Shown: positions 6,896 to 12,830 of the stretch, piece by piece
Layout of the letters: every line of letters starts with the position of its first letter
Position numbering within the stretch: position 1 is the first letter of the stretch
Assembly (NCBI GenBank): GCA_958447915.1
Contig: CAUDCB010000016.1
Span: 1 to 21,046 of the forward strand
Direction: 5' to 3'
Length of the DNA stretch: 21,046 nucleotides
Source of the DNA: an uncultured Collinsella sp.
GTDB taxonomy: Bacteria > Actinomycetota > Coriobacteriia > Coriobacteriales > Coriobacteriaceae
Translations under genes and position numbers: made by a program
Notes under the pieces: generated by a model
Seen by the model: only the letters and a program-made list of their open reading frames with translations
What the model was told of the DNA's origin: nothing
Database searches by the model: none

Positions 6896-9664
6896 CTACA
6901 GCAGCTCGCCGTGGCGGGCGATGTAGCGGCGCTTGACCAGCTGGGTGAGCGCGATATAGGCGGTGACGATGCCGACGAGCAGCGCGAAGAAGCTCGGCGG
7001 CAGCGGCATGAGGCCCAGCGCATCGGCGATGGGGCTTGCCGGCAGCCAGGTGACGAGTGCCAGACCCAGCACGGTGAGGGCGCACAGCGCGGGCGCGGCG
7101 TGGTCGCGCGGGCTCGGCAGGCGCGGGGAGCGCAGCATATGGATCACGAGCGTCTGTGACCACATGGACTCGACAAACCATCCGCTCTGGAAGAGTGCTG
7201 CAAAGGCCGTCGTGCCTGCGACGTTGCCCGCGGCGGCAAGCTCGGACCAGCTTGCGCCCACGGCGGCGGGGCATACCACAAAGAAGAGCGCGGCAAAGGT
7301 CACAATGTCAAACAGCGAGCTCACGGGGCCCAGCTCAAGCATAAAGCCCTTGATGGACGCGGCGTCCCAGGCGCGCGGACGGGCAGTCCAGGCGTCATCG
7401 ACGGTGTCCCACGGCAGCGCGATGCACACGATCTCGTAGATCAGCGACAGCAGCACCAGCTGCAGGGCGCTCATGGGCAAAAATGGCAAGAACAGGCTCG
7501 CGACGGTCACGGACAGCACGTTGCCAAAGTTGGAGCTCACCGTGGTCTTGAGGTACTTGAGCAGGTTGCCGTAGGTGCGACGGCCTTCGATGGCGCCGCG
7601 CTCGAGCACGCCCAGATCCTTCTGAAGCAAGATGATATCGGCGGATTCCTTGGCGATGTCGACGGCGGAATCGACCGAGATACCGCAGTCGCTCGCGCGC
7701 ATGGCGGCGGCGTCGTTGATGCCGTCGCCCATAAAGCCCACGGTGTGACCGAGCAGCTCGCGCATGACGCGCACCAGGCGCGCCTTCTGCAGCGGCGAGA
7801 GTTTGGCAAAGAGATGAGTTTTCTCAGCGCGCTCGGCAAGCTCGGCGTCGTCGAGCGCATCGATCTCGGAGCCCAGCAAGACGTTACTCGCGTCGATGCC
7901 GATCTGCTCGCAGACGGTGGCGGCCACGCGGTCGTTGTCGCCGGTTAAGACCTTGACCGCCACGCCCTTGGCCTCGAGGGTGGCGACGGCGCCGGCGGCA
8001 CTTGCCTTGGGCGGATCGAGGAAGGCCAAAAAGCCCATCAGCACCATGTCGCACTCGTCGGCGATGCCAAACTCACCCACGCAGCGCGGATTGGTCTTTT
8101 GCGCCACGGCAATCACGCGCAGGCCCTCGGCATTGAGTTCGGCGACTTGCTTGCGAATCTGGGCGAGCTTATTTTCGCTGAGCGGCTGGGCGACACAGTC
8201 AACCTCGACAAAGGAGCAAATCTCGAGCATTTCCTCGGCAGCTCCCTTGGTAACCATCTGGGTTTTGCCCTGGGCGTCGGCGACGACTACGCTCAGGCGA
8301 CGGCGTGAGAAATCGAAGGGCACCTCGTCGACCTTGGTATAGCGGTCGCGCAGGCTCTGGCCCAGCGTGGAGTCGGGCGCGACAGTCGAGGGCGTCACGT
8401 CGGCACGGTCGATGACGGCCAGGTCGATAAGGTTTTTGAGGCCGGTCTGGAAGAAGCTGTTCAAAAACGCATGGCGCAGCACGCGTGCGTCCTCGTTGCC
8501 GTCAGTGTTGAGATAGCGCTCGAGCACGATGCGGTCTTCGGTGAGGGTGCCGGTCTTGTCACAGCACAGGACATCCATGGCACCGAGGTTTTGGATCGCC
8601 GGCAGCTCCTTGACGATAACCTGGCGGCGGGCGAGGTCCTTGGCGCCCTGCGACAGGCTCGTGGTCACGATGACGGGAAGCATCTGCGGCGTGATGCCCA
8701 CGGCCACGCTCGTGGCGAACAGCAGCGCGTCGATGACGCTGCCCTTGGTGGCGGCGTTGATGGCAAAGACGGCCGGTGCCATAACGAGCATAAGGCGTAC
8801 GAGCAGCATGGAGACGCTCGAGACGCCGCGGTCAAACGCGCTCTTCTCGCCGCGCCCGTTGAGCATCTTGGCGATGCCGCCCAGGTAGGTGTCCGAGCCG
8901 GTGGCAACGACAAGTGCTATAGCGGTGCCGTTTTGCACGGAGGTGCCGGTAAAGACGATGTTCTTGCAGGCAGAGAGCGGCAGCGCGGAGCTGCCGGCAC
9001 CCTCAACGACAGCCGCGGCGGCGGTCTTCTCGACGGCCTCGCTTTCGCCCGTGAGCGCGGACTCGATCACAAACAGGTCGCGCGCGGCGATGACGCGGGC
9101 ATCGGCCGGCACCATATCGCCGGCAGAGAGGCGGATCACATCGCCGGGGACGAGCTCGTCGAAGGGAATCTCGAGACGCTCGCCGTCGCGCAGGGCACAG
9201 CAGGTGTTGGAGACCAGGTCCTTGAGGGCCTCGGCCGCATTGCCGCTGCGGGCTTCCTGGATAAACTTCATGCCGCCCGATACCAGCAGCATGATGCCGA
9301 TGACGATGACCGTGGAGGGATCGCGCTGGGGCTCGGGCACGGCGAGCACGTCGATGTAGAGCGAGACCAGCGCGAGCGCGGCGAGGATGCCGGCGAAGGG
9401 ATCGATGAACGCGTCGGCGATGCGGCGGGCGAGCGTCTTGGTCGGCGCCTCGATGGTGTTGGGGCCGGCGGCGTCCAGGCGCTCGGCGGCGTGCTCGGCA
9501 GTGAGTCCGTCGGCCGTGGCGTCAAGCAGCACGAGGGCGTCCTCGGCGCTATGGGTGGCGGCGAATATGGTGTTCTTGGACAGGCCGGTGTGAGCGGCGG
9601 GGCGCGCCGTGCGGCGGCGCTTGGAGATGACTTCGAGTACCGTGGCGGTTTTGAGCATCAGCAT
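6896..9664 (-). CDS. mgtA: Magnesium-translocating P-type ATPase
   Basis: A 922-aa P-type ATPase that would import Mg2+ across the inner membrane at the cost of ATP. It is slightly longer than the roughly 900-aa MgtA norm. Visible in order: a helical N-terminal region with TAEHAAERLDAAGPNT; first membrane pair from about 85-130; actuator loop with LTGES (204-208); TPQMLPVIV (325-333) in the M4 segment, close to the MgtA-type TPEMLP; phosphorylation site DKTGTLT with Asp369; nucleotide-binding KGA (473-475); LTGDN (573-577); GDGINDAAAM (646-655); and six C-terminal helices. The start at 9664 follows AAGGAGG with five bases between. It stands alone on its strand, with a promoter at 9942-9970 and a leader ORF, suggesting regulation in its 5' UTR. 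A Ca2+-type ATPase is the less likely alternative. Confidence 0.92.
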   Translation of the reverse strand: MLMLKTATVLEVISKRRRTARPAAHTGLSKNTIFAATHSAEDALVLLDATADGLTAEHAAERLDAAGPNTIEAPTKTLARRIADAFIDPFAGILAALALVSLYIDVLAVPEPQRDPSTVIVIGIMLLVSGGMKFIQEARSGNAAEALKDLVSNTCCALRDGERLEIPFDELVPGDVIRLSAGDMVPADARVIAARDLFVIESALTGESEAVEKTAAAAVVEGAGSSALPLSACKNIVFTGTSVQNGTAIALVVATGSDTYLGGIAKMLNGRGEKSAFDRGVSSVSMLLVRLMLVMAPAVFAINAATKGSVIDALLFATSVAVGITPQMLPVIVTTSLSQGAKDLARRQVIVKELPAIQNLGAMDVLCCDKTGTLTEDRIVLERYLNTDGNEDARVLRHAFLNSFFQTGLKNLIDLAVIDRADVTPSTVAPDSTLGQSLRDRYTKVDEVPFDFSRRRLSVVVADAQGKTQMVTKGAAEEMLEICSFVEVDCVAQPLSENKLAQIRKQVAELNAEGLRVIAVAQKTNPRCVGEFGIADECDMVLMGFLAFLDPPKASAAGAVATLEAKGVAVKVLTGDNDRVAATVCEQIGIDASNVLLGSEIDALDDAELAERAEKTHLFAKLSPLQKARLVRVMRELLGHTVGFMGDGINDAAAMRASDCGISVDSAVDIAKESADIILLQKDLGVLERGAIEGRRTYGNLLKYLKTTVSSNFGNVLSVTVASLFLPFLPMSALQLVLLSLIYEIVCIALPWDTVDDAWTARPRAWDAASIKGFMLELGPVSSLFDIVTFAALFFVVCPAAVGASWSELAAAGNVAGTTAFAALFQSGWFVESMWSQTLVIHMLRSPRLPSPRDHAAPALCALTVLGLALVTWLPASPIADALGLMPLPPSFFALLVGIVTAYIALTQLVKRRYIARHGELL

Positions 9665-9745
9665 AGGGTCCTCCTTGTTAAAGGGAGTTAGCGTACGTGT
9701 CGTATGTGCTTTAAAAACCTAGATGTCGCTCACGTCATGCTCTCG

Positions 9746-9782
9746 AACCACCACAAAGGGGACAGGCACCTTTGTGGTGGTT
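9746..9782 (+). repeat. GGGGAC-loop hairpin in the mgtA leader
   Basis: The perfect 12-bp stem AACCACCACAAA/TTTGTGGTGGTT encloses the 13-nt loop GGGGACAGGCACC; GG/CC inside the loop could add two pairs. TTTT follows on the plus strand. On the minus strand it lies between the leader ORF and mgtA, without a T-run, so it would be a stable hairpin in the mgtA 5' UTR. Confidence 0.8.
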
Positions 9783-9803
9783 TTGACGATCGATTCGTGG
9801 CGC

Positions 9804-9875
9804 TTATGCGTGTGCGGAATCCTCGCGGCGTGCCGAGGGCGACATGCAGGTTTTTCGACTATGGCTGCCTTCCAT
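9804..9875 (-). CDS. Putative 23-aa leader peptide upstream of mgtA
   Basis: A short ORF beginning MEGSHSRKTC and ending REDSAHA, with TTAAGGAGGTG six bases before its ATG. That is a near-complete match to the anti-Shine-Dalgarno and stronger than most sites in the window. It lies between the mgtA promoter candidate and mgtA, 139 nt upstream of the mgtA start. Leader peptides control mgtA in enterobacteria (the proline-rich MgtL); this one is not proline-rich and has no sequence resemblance, so only the arrangement is shared. It is basic, with five Arg/Lys. The same frame remains open far upstream as an antisense shadow of pyrE, so openness alone is not evidence; the ribosome binding site is. 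Confidence 0.5.
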   Translation of the reverse strand: MEGSHSRKTCMSPSARREDSAHA

Positions 9876-9910
9876 GGCACACCTCCTTAAGGCCGGGCGC
9901 GGCGCGCTTC

Positions 9911-9925
9911 GGGTGTCTCGCACCC
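9911..9925. repeat. Small hairpin near the mgtA transcript start
   Basis: The inverted repeat GGGTG-TCTCG-CACCC, extendable by one pair (C/G) at each side. On the minus strand it lies near the predicted 5' end of the mgtA transcript; on the plus strand it is followed by TTTT. The role is unknown. Confidence 0.4.
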
Positions 9926-9941
9926 GTTTTAATCCGCCCGT

Positions 9942-9970
9942 ATTCTTGATGAGGGGGTTTGCCGTGTCAA
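9942..9970 (-). promoter_or_regulatory. Promoter candidate for mgtA
   Basis: On the minus strand a perfect -35 TTGACA (9965-9970) is followed after exactly 17 bases by the -10-like AAGAAT (9942-9947, 4 of 6). It would give a 5' UTR of about 270 nt carrying the leader ORF. No M-box-like conserved sequence was recognised. No clear pyrE promoter was found on the opposite strand in the same gap. Confidence 0.55.
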
Positions 9971-10100
9971 CCTCATTGTTCGGAAAACCATTGTCCCTGA
10001 CAAAGCCTTTACAGAATGACGCGGCCTCAAAGCGCGCCCACATCGACGCCTCGCCTGCGCTAAACTGAAGAGCACGTACGCGATTACGAGAGGAGCCCGC

Positions 10101-10781
10101 ATGGAGGCTTACAAGCAAGAGTTCATCAAGTTTATGGTCGAGTCCGACGTTCTTAAGTTCGGCAGCTTTACGCTCAAGAGCGGCCGTCAGTCCCCGTTCT
10201 TTATGAACGCCGGCGCTTACGTGACGGGTTACCAGCTCAAGAAGCTGGGCGAGTATTACGCCCAGGCTATCCACGATAACTTTGGCGACGACTTTGATGT
10301 CCTGTTTGGGCCGGCCTACAAGGGCATTCCCCTGGCCGTCGTGACCGCCATTGCCTACCACGAGCTGTACGGCAAGGAGGTCAAGTACTGCTGCGACCGC
10401 AAGGAGGCCAAGGACCACGGCGCCGACAAGGGCAACCTGCTGGGCTATGAGCCCCAGGACGGCGACCGCGTGGTCATGGTCGAGGACGTCACCACCAGCG
10501 GCAAGTCCATCGATGAGACCTATCCCAAGGTCAAGGCGGCTGCCGATGTCGAGATCAAGGGCCTCATCGTGTCTCTCAACCGCATGGAGGTCGGCAAGGG
10601 TGGCGTTACCACCGCGCAGAAGGAGATCGAGGCCAAGTACGGTTTCCCCGTCGCGAGCATCGTTTCCATGGCCGAGGTCGTCGAGACCCTCTACAACCAC
10701 GAGATCGACGGCAAGGTTGTCATCGACGATGAGCTCAAGGCCGCCATCGACGCCTACTACGAGCAGTACGGAGCCCGTTAG
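10101..10781 (+). CDS. pyrE: Orotate phosphoribosyltransferase
   Basis: A 226-aa cytoplasmic enzyme that joins orotate to PRPP to give orotidine 5'-phosphate in pyrimidine synthesis. It shows the type I PRTase fold: FGSFTLKSGRQSPFFMNAG near residues 20-38, the LFGPAYKGIPLA loop (residues 68-79), and the PRPP-binding motif VVMVEDVTTSGKS (about 123-135) with its paired acidic residues. The length fits bacterial PyrE. The start at 10101 follows GAGAGGAG. It stands alone here; no other pyr gene is adjacent, and a promoter was not resolved in the 225 bp upstream. Its stop codon overlaps the first hairpin of the structured repeat at 10781-10920, which probably ends or stabilises its transcript. Confidence 0.95.
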   Translation: MEAYKQEFIKFMVESDVLKFGSFTLKSGRQSPFFMNAGAYVTGYQLKKLGEYYAQAIHDNFGDDFDVLFGPAYKGIPLAVVTAIAYHELYGKEVKYCCDRKEAKDHGADKGNLLGYEPQDGDRVVMVEDVTTSGKSIDETYPKVKAAADVEIKGLIVSLNRMEVGKGGVTTAQKEIEAKYGFPVASIVSMAEVVETLYNHEIDGKVVIDDELKAAIDAYYEQYGAR

Positions 10782-10920
10782 TTACGCGGTTTTGCCAAAC
10801 CGCGTAACAGCTCGACGCTGCAAACCCGCCAGAGCGGCAATCTGCCTTTCAACTTCGGCGGCATGACCAGAAGGTCAATGCCGCCTCGTTTCAAGGCACC
10901 TTGCTCGCTCTGGCGGGTTT
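10781..10920 (+). repeat. Three-helix structured repeat, copy A
   Basis: Helix 1 is GTTACGCGGTTT (10781-10792) with AAACCGCGTAAC (10797-10808). After the conserved linker GCTCGACGCTGC comes helix 2, AAACCCGCCAGAGCG (10822-10836) with 10906-10920, a perfect 15 bp. It encloses helix 3, GGCGGCAT-GACC-AGAA-GGTC-A-ATGCCGCC (10857-10885). Copy B at 19626-19766 keeps the pairing while changing stem bases. It could be a structured RNA, a terminator-like element or a MITE-type repeat. Confidence 0.85.
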
Positions 10921-10965
10921 TCGCTGTCGCTACCAAAACATCGGCACTCCCGTTGCTGGCGATGC

Positions 10966-10992
10966 GGCACTTGGGGACGTTCCTTTTTTGCC
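10966..10992 (+). repeat. GGGGAC-loop hairpin, weak-stem copy
   Basis: GGCA and TGCC flank the 13-nt loop GGGGACGTTCCTT with unpaired CTT/TTT between. It is followed by a second related stretch, CGGCACTTTGGGACACTCC (10992-11010). The same pair of sequences occurs at 19815-19858. Confidence 0.6.
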
Positions 10993-11014
10993 GGCACTTT
11001 GGGACACTCCTGAT

Positions 11015-11045
11015 GTAGTCATTGGGGACGTTCTTAAATGACTAC
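11015..11045 (+). repeat. GGGGAC-loop hairpin, complete copy
   Basis: The perfect 9-bp stem GTAGTCATT/AATGACTAC encloses the 13-nt loop GGGGACGTTCTTA. Compared with 6808-6836 the stem bases differ but pairing is kept. The remaining 60 bp before the next promoter show nothing further. Confidence 0.8.
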
Positions 11046-11105
11046 TTAGGATGAGCGTCCAAAAATCCGCGCTCGTTCGAGTGGCGCATGTCTACGCAGC
11101 GTAGG

Positions 11106-11134
11106 TTGTCGAGCCTGGCCTTCAAATGGATACT
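11106..11134 (+). promoter_or_regulatory. Promoter candidate for the HTH-desulfoferrodoxin gene
   Basis: TTGTCG (11106-11111) and GATACT (11129-11134) are 17 bases apart, each matching 4 of 6 consensus bases. Transcription would begin after the ATG at 11126, supporting the ATG at 11183 as the real start. Confidence 0.45.
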
Positions 11135-11182
11135 GACTGTCGAACCGGTTCACTCCATTTCTTCAATTTGATTGGACAGCCC

Positions 11183-11803
11183 ATGAACCAGACACGGCAA
11201 ATCAATGCTTCCCATACTTTTTTGGCAGCGCATGTCATCAAGCGGCTGCGCGAAGAGCGCGGCCTCACCCAGCGCGCCCTGGCGGAAAGCCTTGGCGTGA
11301 CCGATAAAGCCGTCAGCAAGTGGGAATCCGGCCGCGGCCTTCCCGACATTTCCCTCGTTGAGCCTTTGGCCCAGAGACTCGGCATAAGCGTGACTGAGCT
11401 TTTGGCTGGTGACATTCGGGCCAACGCCAACCGTGCAGGCAATATGCTCAAAGGCGTCTTTTACGTTTGTCCTATCTGCGGAAACGTTGTGCACGCGCTC
11501 GGAGAAGGCAGCTTTAGCTGCTGTGGCTCCACGATGTTTCCCCAGGAGGCCGAAGAGCCGGACGCGGACCACGCCTTTTCCATCGAGCGCATCGAGGACG
11601 ATTGGTACGTCACGCTCGATCATCCCATGACCAAGGATCACTACATTAGCTTTGTGGCATATGCGACTATGGATGGCATCTGCTTTAAGAAGCTCTATCC
11701 AGAGCAATCGGTGCAGCCGCGCTTCCATATTACCGGGCGCGGCAGGATATATCTTTACTGCAACCAACACGGACTCTTTACGTCGCTGACGCCTCGCAAA
11801 TAA
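11183..11803 (+). CDS. XRE-type HTH protein fused to a desulfoferrodoxin-like domain
   Basis: A 206-aa two-domain protein. Residues 14-75 are a Cro/CI-type helix-turn-helix (RLREERGLTQRALAESLGVT, then VSKWESGRGLPDI). Residues 96-114 are a desulforedoxin-like metal site, CPICGNVVHA...CCG with Cys96, Cys99, Cys113 and Cys114. Residues 127-200 resemble desulfoferrodoxin/neelaredoxin: DADHAF (His130), DHPMTKDHYISFV (His147, His153) and CNQHGL (Cys193, His196). These match in order the four His and one Cys that bind the catalytic iron of superoxide reductase. It could be a redox- or superoxide-sensing regulator, or an enzyme with a DNA-binding domain. The upstream ribosome binding site (GGACAG) is weak. 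The ATG at 11126 would add 19 residues but lies inside the predicted promoter. It is not clearly linked to its neighbours' function. Confidence 0.85.
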   Translation: MNQTRQINASHTFLAAHVIKRLREERGLTQRALAESLGVTDKAVSKWESGRGLPDISLVEPLAQRLGISVTELLAGDIRANANRAGNMLKGVFYVCPICGNVVHALGEGSFSCCGSTMFPQEAEEPDADHAFSIERIEDDWYVTLDHPMTKDHYISFVAYATMDGICFKKLYPEQSVQPRFHITGRGRIYLYCNQHGLFTSLTPRK

Positions 11804-11849
11804 CGGCTGTCTATCCGCCCTCCTCATGCGTTCCCAGGGGACCCAAAAT

Positions 11850-11913
11850 GAGCGTGGATAATCTACCGGTTTTGGCCTGTGCGCGGGCTCAAAGTGGGAG
11901 ATTATCCACGCTC
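11850..11913. repeat. TTATCCAC inverted-repeat hairpin, copy 2
   Basis: GAGCGTGGATAATCT (11850-11864) pairs perfectly with 11899-11913 around a 34-nt spacer. It differs from copy 1 by A-to-C in one arm and the matching T-to-G in the other, so pairing is conserved. It lies between two convergent genes and ends four bases before the rpiR stop codon. Confidence 0.8.
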
Positions 11914-11917
11914 GTCG

Positions 11918-12772
11918 CTACTTGAGCCCGGGCAGGCGGGTGTAGGGAAACGACCGCTCTAAGAACTCGGAGCAGCGGGCGTAATCTTTGGCAAAGTAGC
12001 TGCTGTAGAGCGAATCGAGCACGTATTGCACGGCGATGTGGCTGGCGAACTGTGTGATGCGATGCGTCATGCTCTCGTGATCGCTCACCGTGAGATAGGC
12101 GGCAAAGCCGGGGTGAATGCGGGCGCAGTGCGGTGTGCCGATGACGATGACCGGGACATGTCGACTGCTGAGGATTGGCAAGATCTCCCTGAGGTTGGGG
12201 GCAAGGCCGCTGTAGGAGATAACGATTGCCACATGGTCGGGGCCCGAGGCGAGCGCCGTACGCACCTGCGCCTCGACACTGTCGTGGCACGTCGCGCTTT
12301 TGCCGGCGGAAAGCAGACGATCGCGGAACATTCCCGCTGGATACAGATTATGCGAGCCCGTGTAGATGTCCACGGTGCCGGCGCGCACGATTAGCTTGGC
12401 GGCCTGGTCGAGCTGTGTGGGGTCGAGCAGCTCCTGCGTTTCGGCCAAAGTGGTCTGATAGAGCCCCTCCATACGCTCCATCACCTGCGCAGGAGTGGAG
12501 GTGGCATCGAAGGGAAAGTTGATGTCCACGTCGCGCCGGTTACCCGTCTCGGCTGCCTGACGGATGAGCTCGACCTTGAGGTCTTTGAATCCCTCGAGGC
12601 CGAGCTTTTTGCAAAAACGGTGCACGCTCGCAACGGAAACGTTGGTGCGCGCGGCAAATTCCTTAATAGAGAGCCCGCGGACGTCTTCGCCCATGGCAAG
12701 GGCCGAGATGCCGAGCTGTTGCTCGGTAGGGGTAAGGCCCTGCGCCTCGGAAATCTTGCGTTTGATATCCAT
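11918..12772 (-). CDS. MurR/RpiR-family transcriptional regulator
   Basis: A 284-aa sugar-phosphate-responsive regulator. The N-terminal HTH_6 domain (about residues 1-77) contains LSIKEFAARTNVSVASVHRF followed by CKKLGLEGFKDLK, the hallmark of this family. A SIS domain (about 120-265) begins GTVDIYTGSHN and includes HVAIVISYSGLAPNLREIL and VPVIVIG, the usual sugar-phosphate pocket. The start at 12772 follows GGGAG; the in-frame ATG at 12802 lies inside a repeat hairpin and is disfavoured. It lies 42 nt downstream of the GH106-like gene on the same strand, so the two are probably co-transcribed and RpiR may control that operon in response to a phosphorylated sugar. The ligand is unknown. Confidence 0.9.
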   Translation of the reverse strand: MDIKRKISEAQGLTPTEQQLGISALAMGEDVRGLSIKEFAARTNVSVASVHRFCKKLGLEGFKDLKVELIRQAAETGNRRDVDINFPFDATSTPAQVMERMEGLYQTTLAETQELLDPTQLDQAAKLIVRAGTVDIYTGSHNLYPAGMFRDRLLSAGKSATCHDSVEAQVRTALASGPDHVAIVISYSGLAPNLREILPILSSRHVPVIVIGTPHCARIHPGFAAYLTVSDHESMTHRITQFASHIAVQYVLDSLYSSYFAKDYARCSEFLERSFPYTRLPGLK

Positions 12773-12791
12773 GCGAACTCCCACACTCAAC

Positions 12792-12830
12792 AAACCTGCC
12801 AAAAAGGGACAGGTTTATTTTGGCAGGTTT
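12792..12830 (+). repeat. GGGAC-loop hairpin overlapping a gene's stop codon
   Basis: The perfect 13-bp stem AAACCTGCCAAAA/TTTTGGCAGGTTT encloses the 13-nt loop AGGGACAGGTTTA. The loop's last three bases supply the TAA stop of the minus-strand glycosidase, and one arm encodes its last residues. Confidence 0.85.

Noticed and set aside
8471..9691. A 406-codon plus-strand frame across mgtA
   Set aside because: Antisense shadow of the ATPase with Gly/Asp/Arg-rich composition; the mgtA motifs on the other strand are decisive.
9665..9945. M-box Mg2+ riboswitch in the mgtA leader
   Set aside because: No conserved M-box segments were recognised by eye; a covariance search (Rfam M-box model) would settle it.
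9804..10700. A 298-codon minus-strand frame reaching into pyrE
   Set aside because: Most of it is antisense to pyrE. Only the last 23 codons, after a strong ribosome binding site, were kept as a possible leader peptide.
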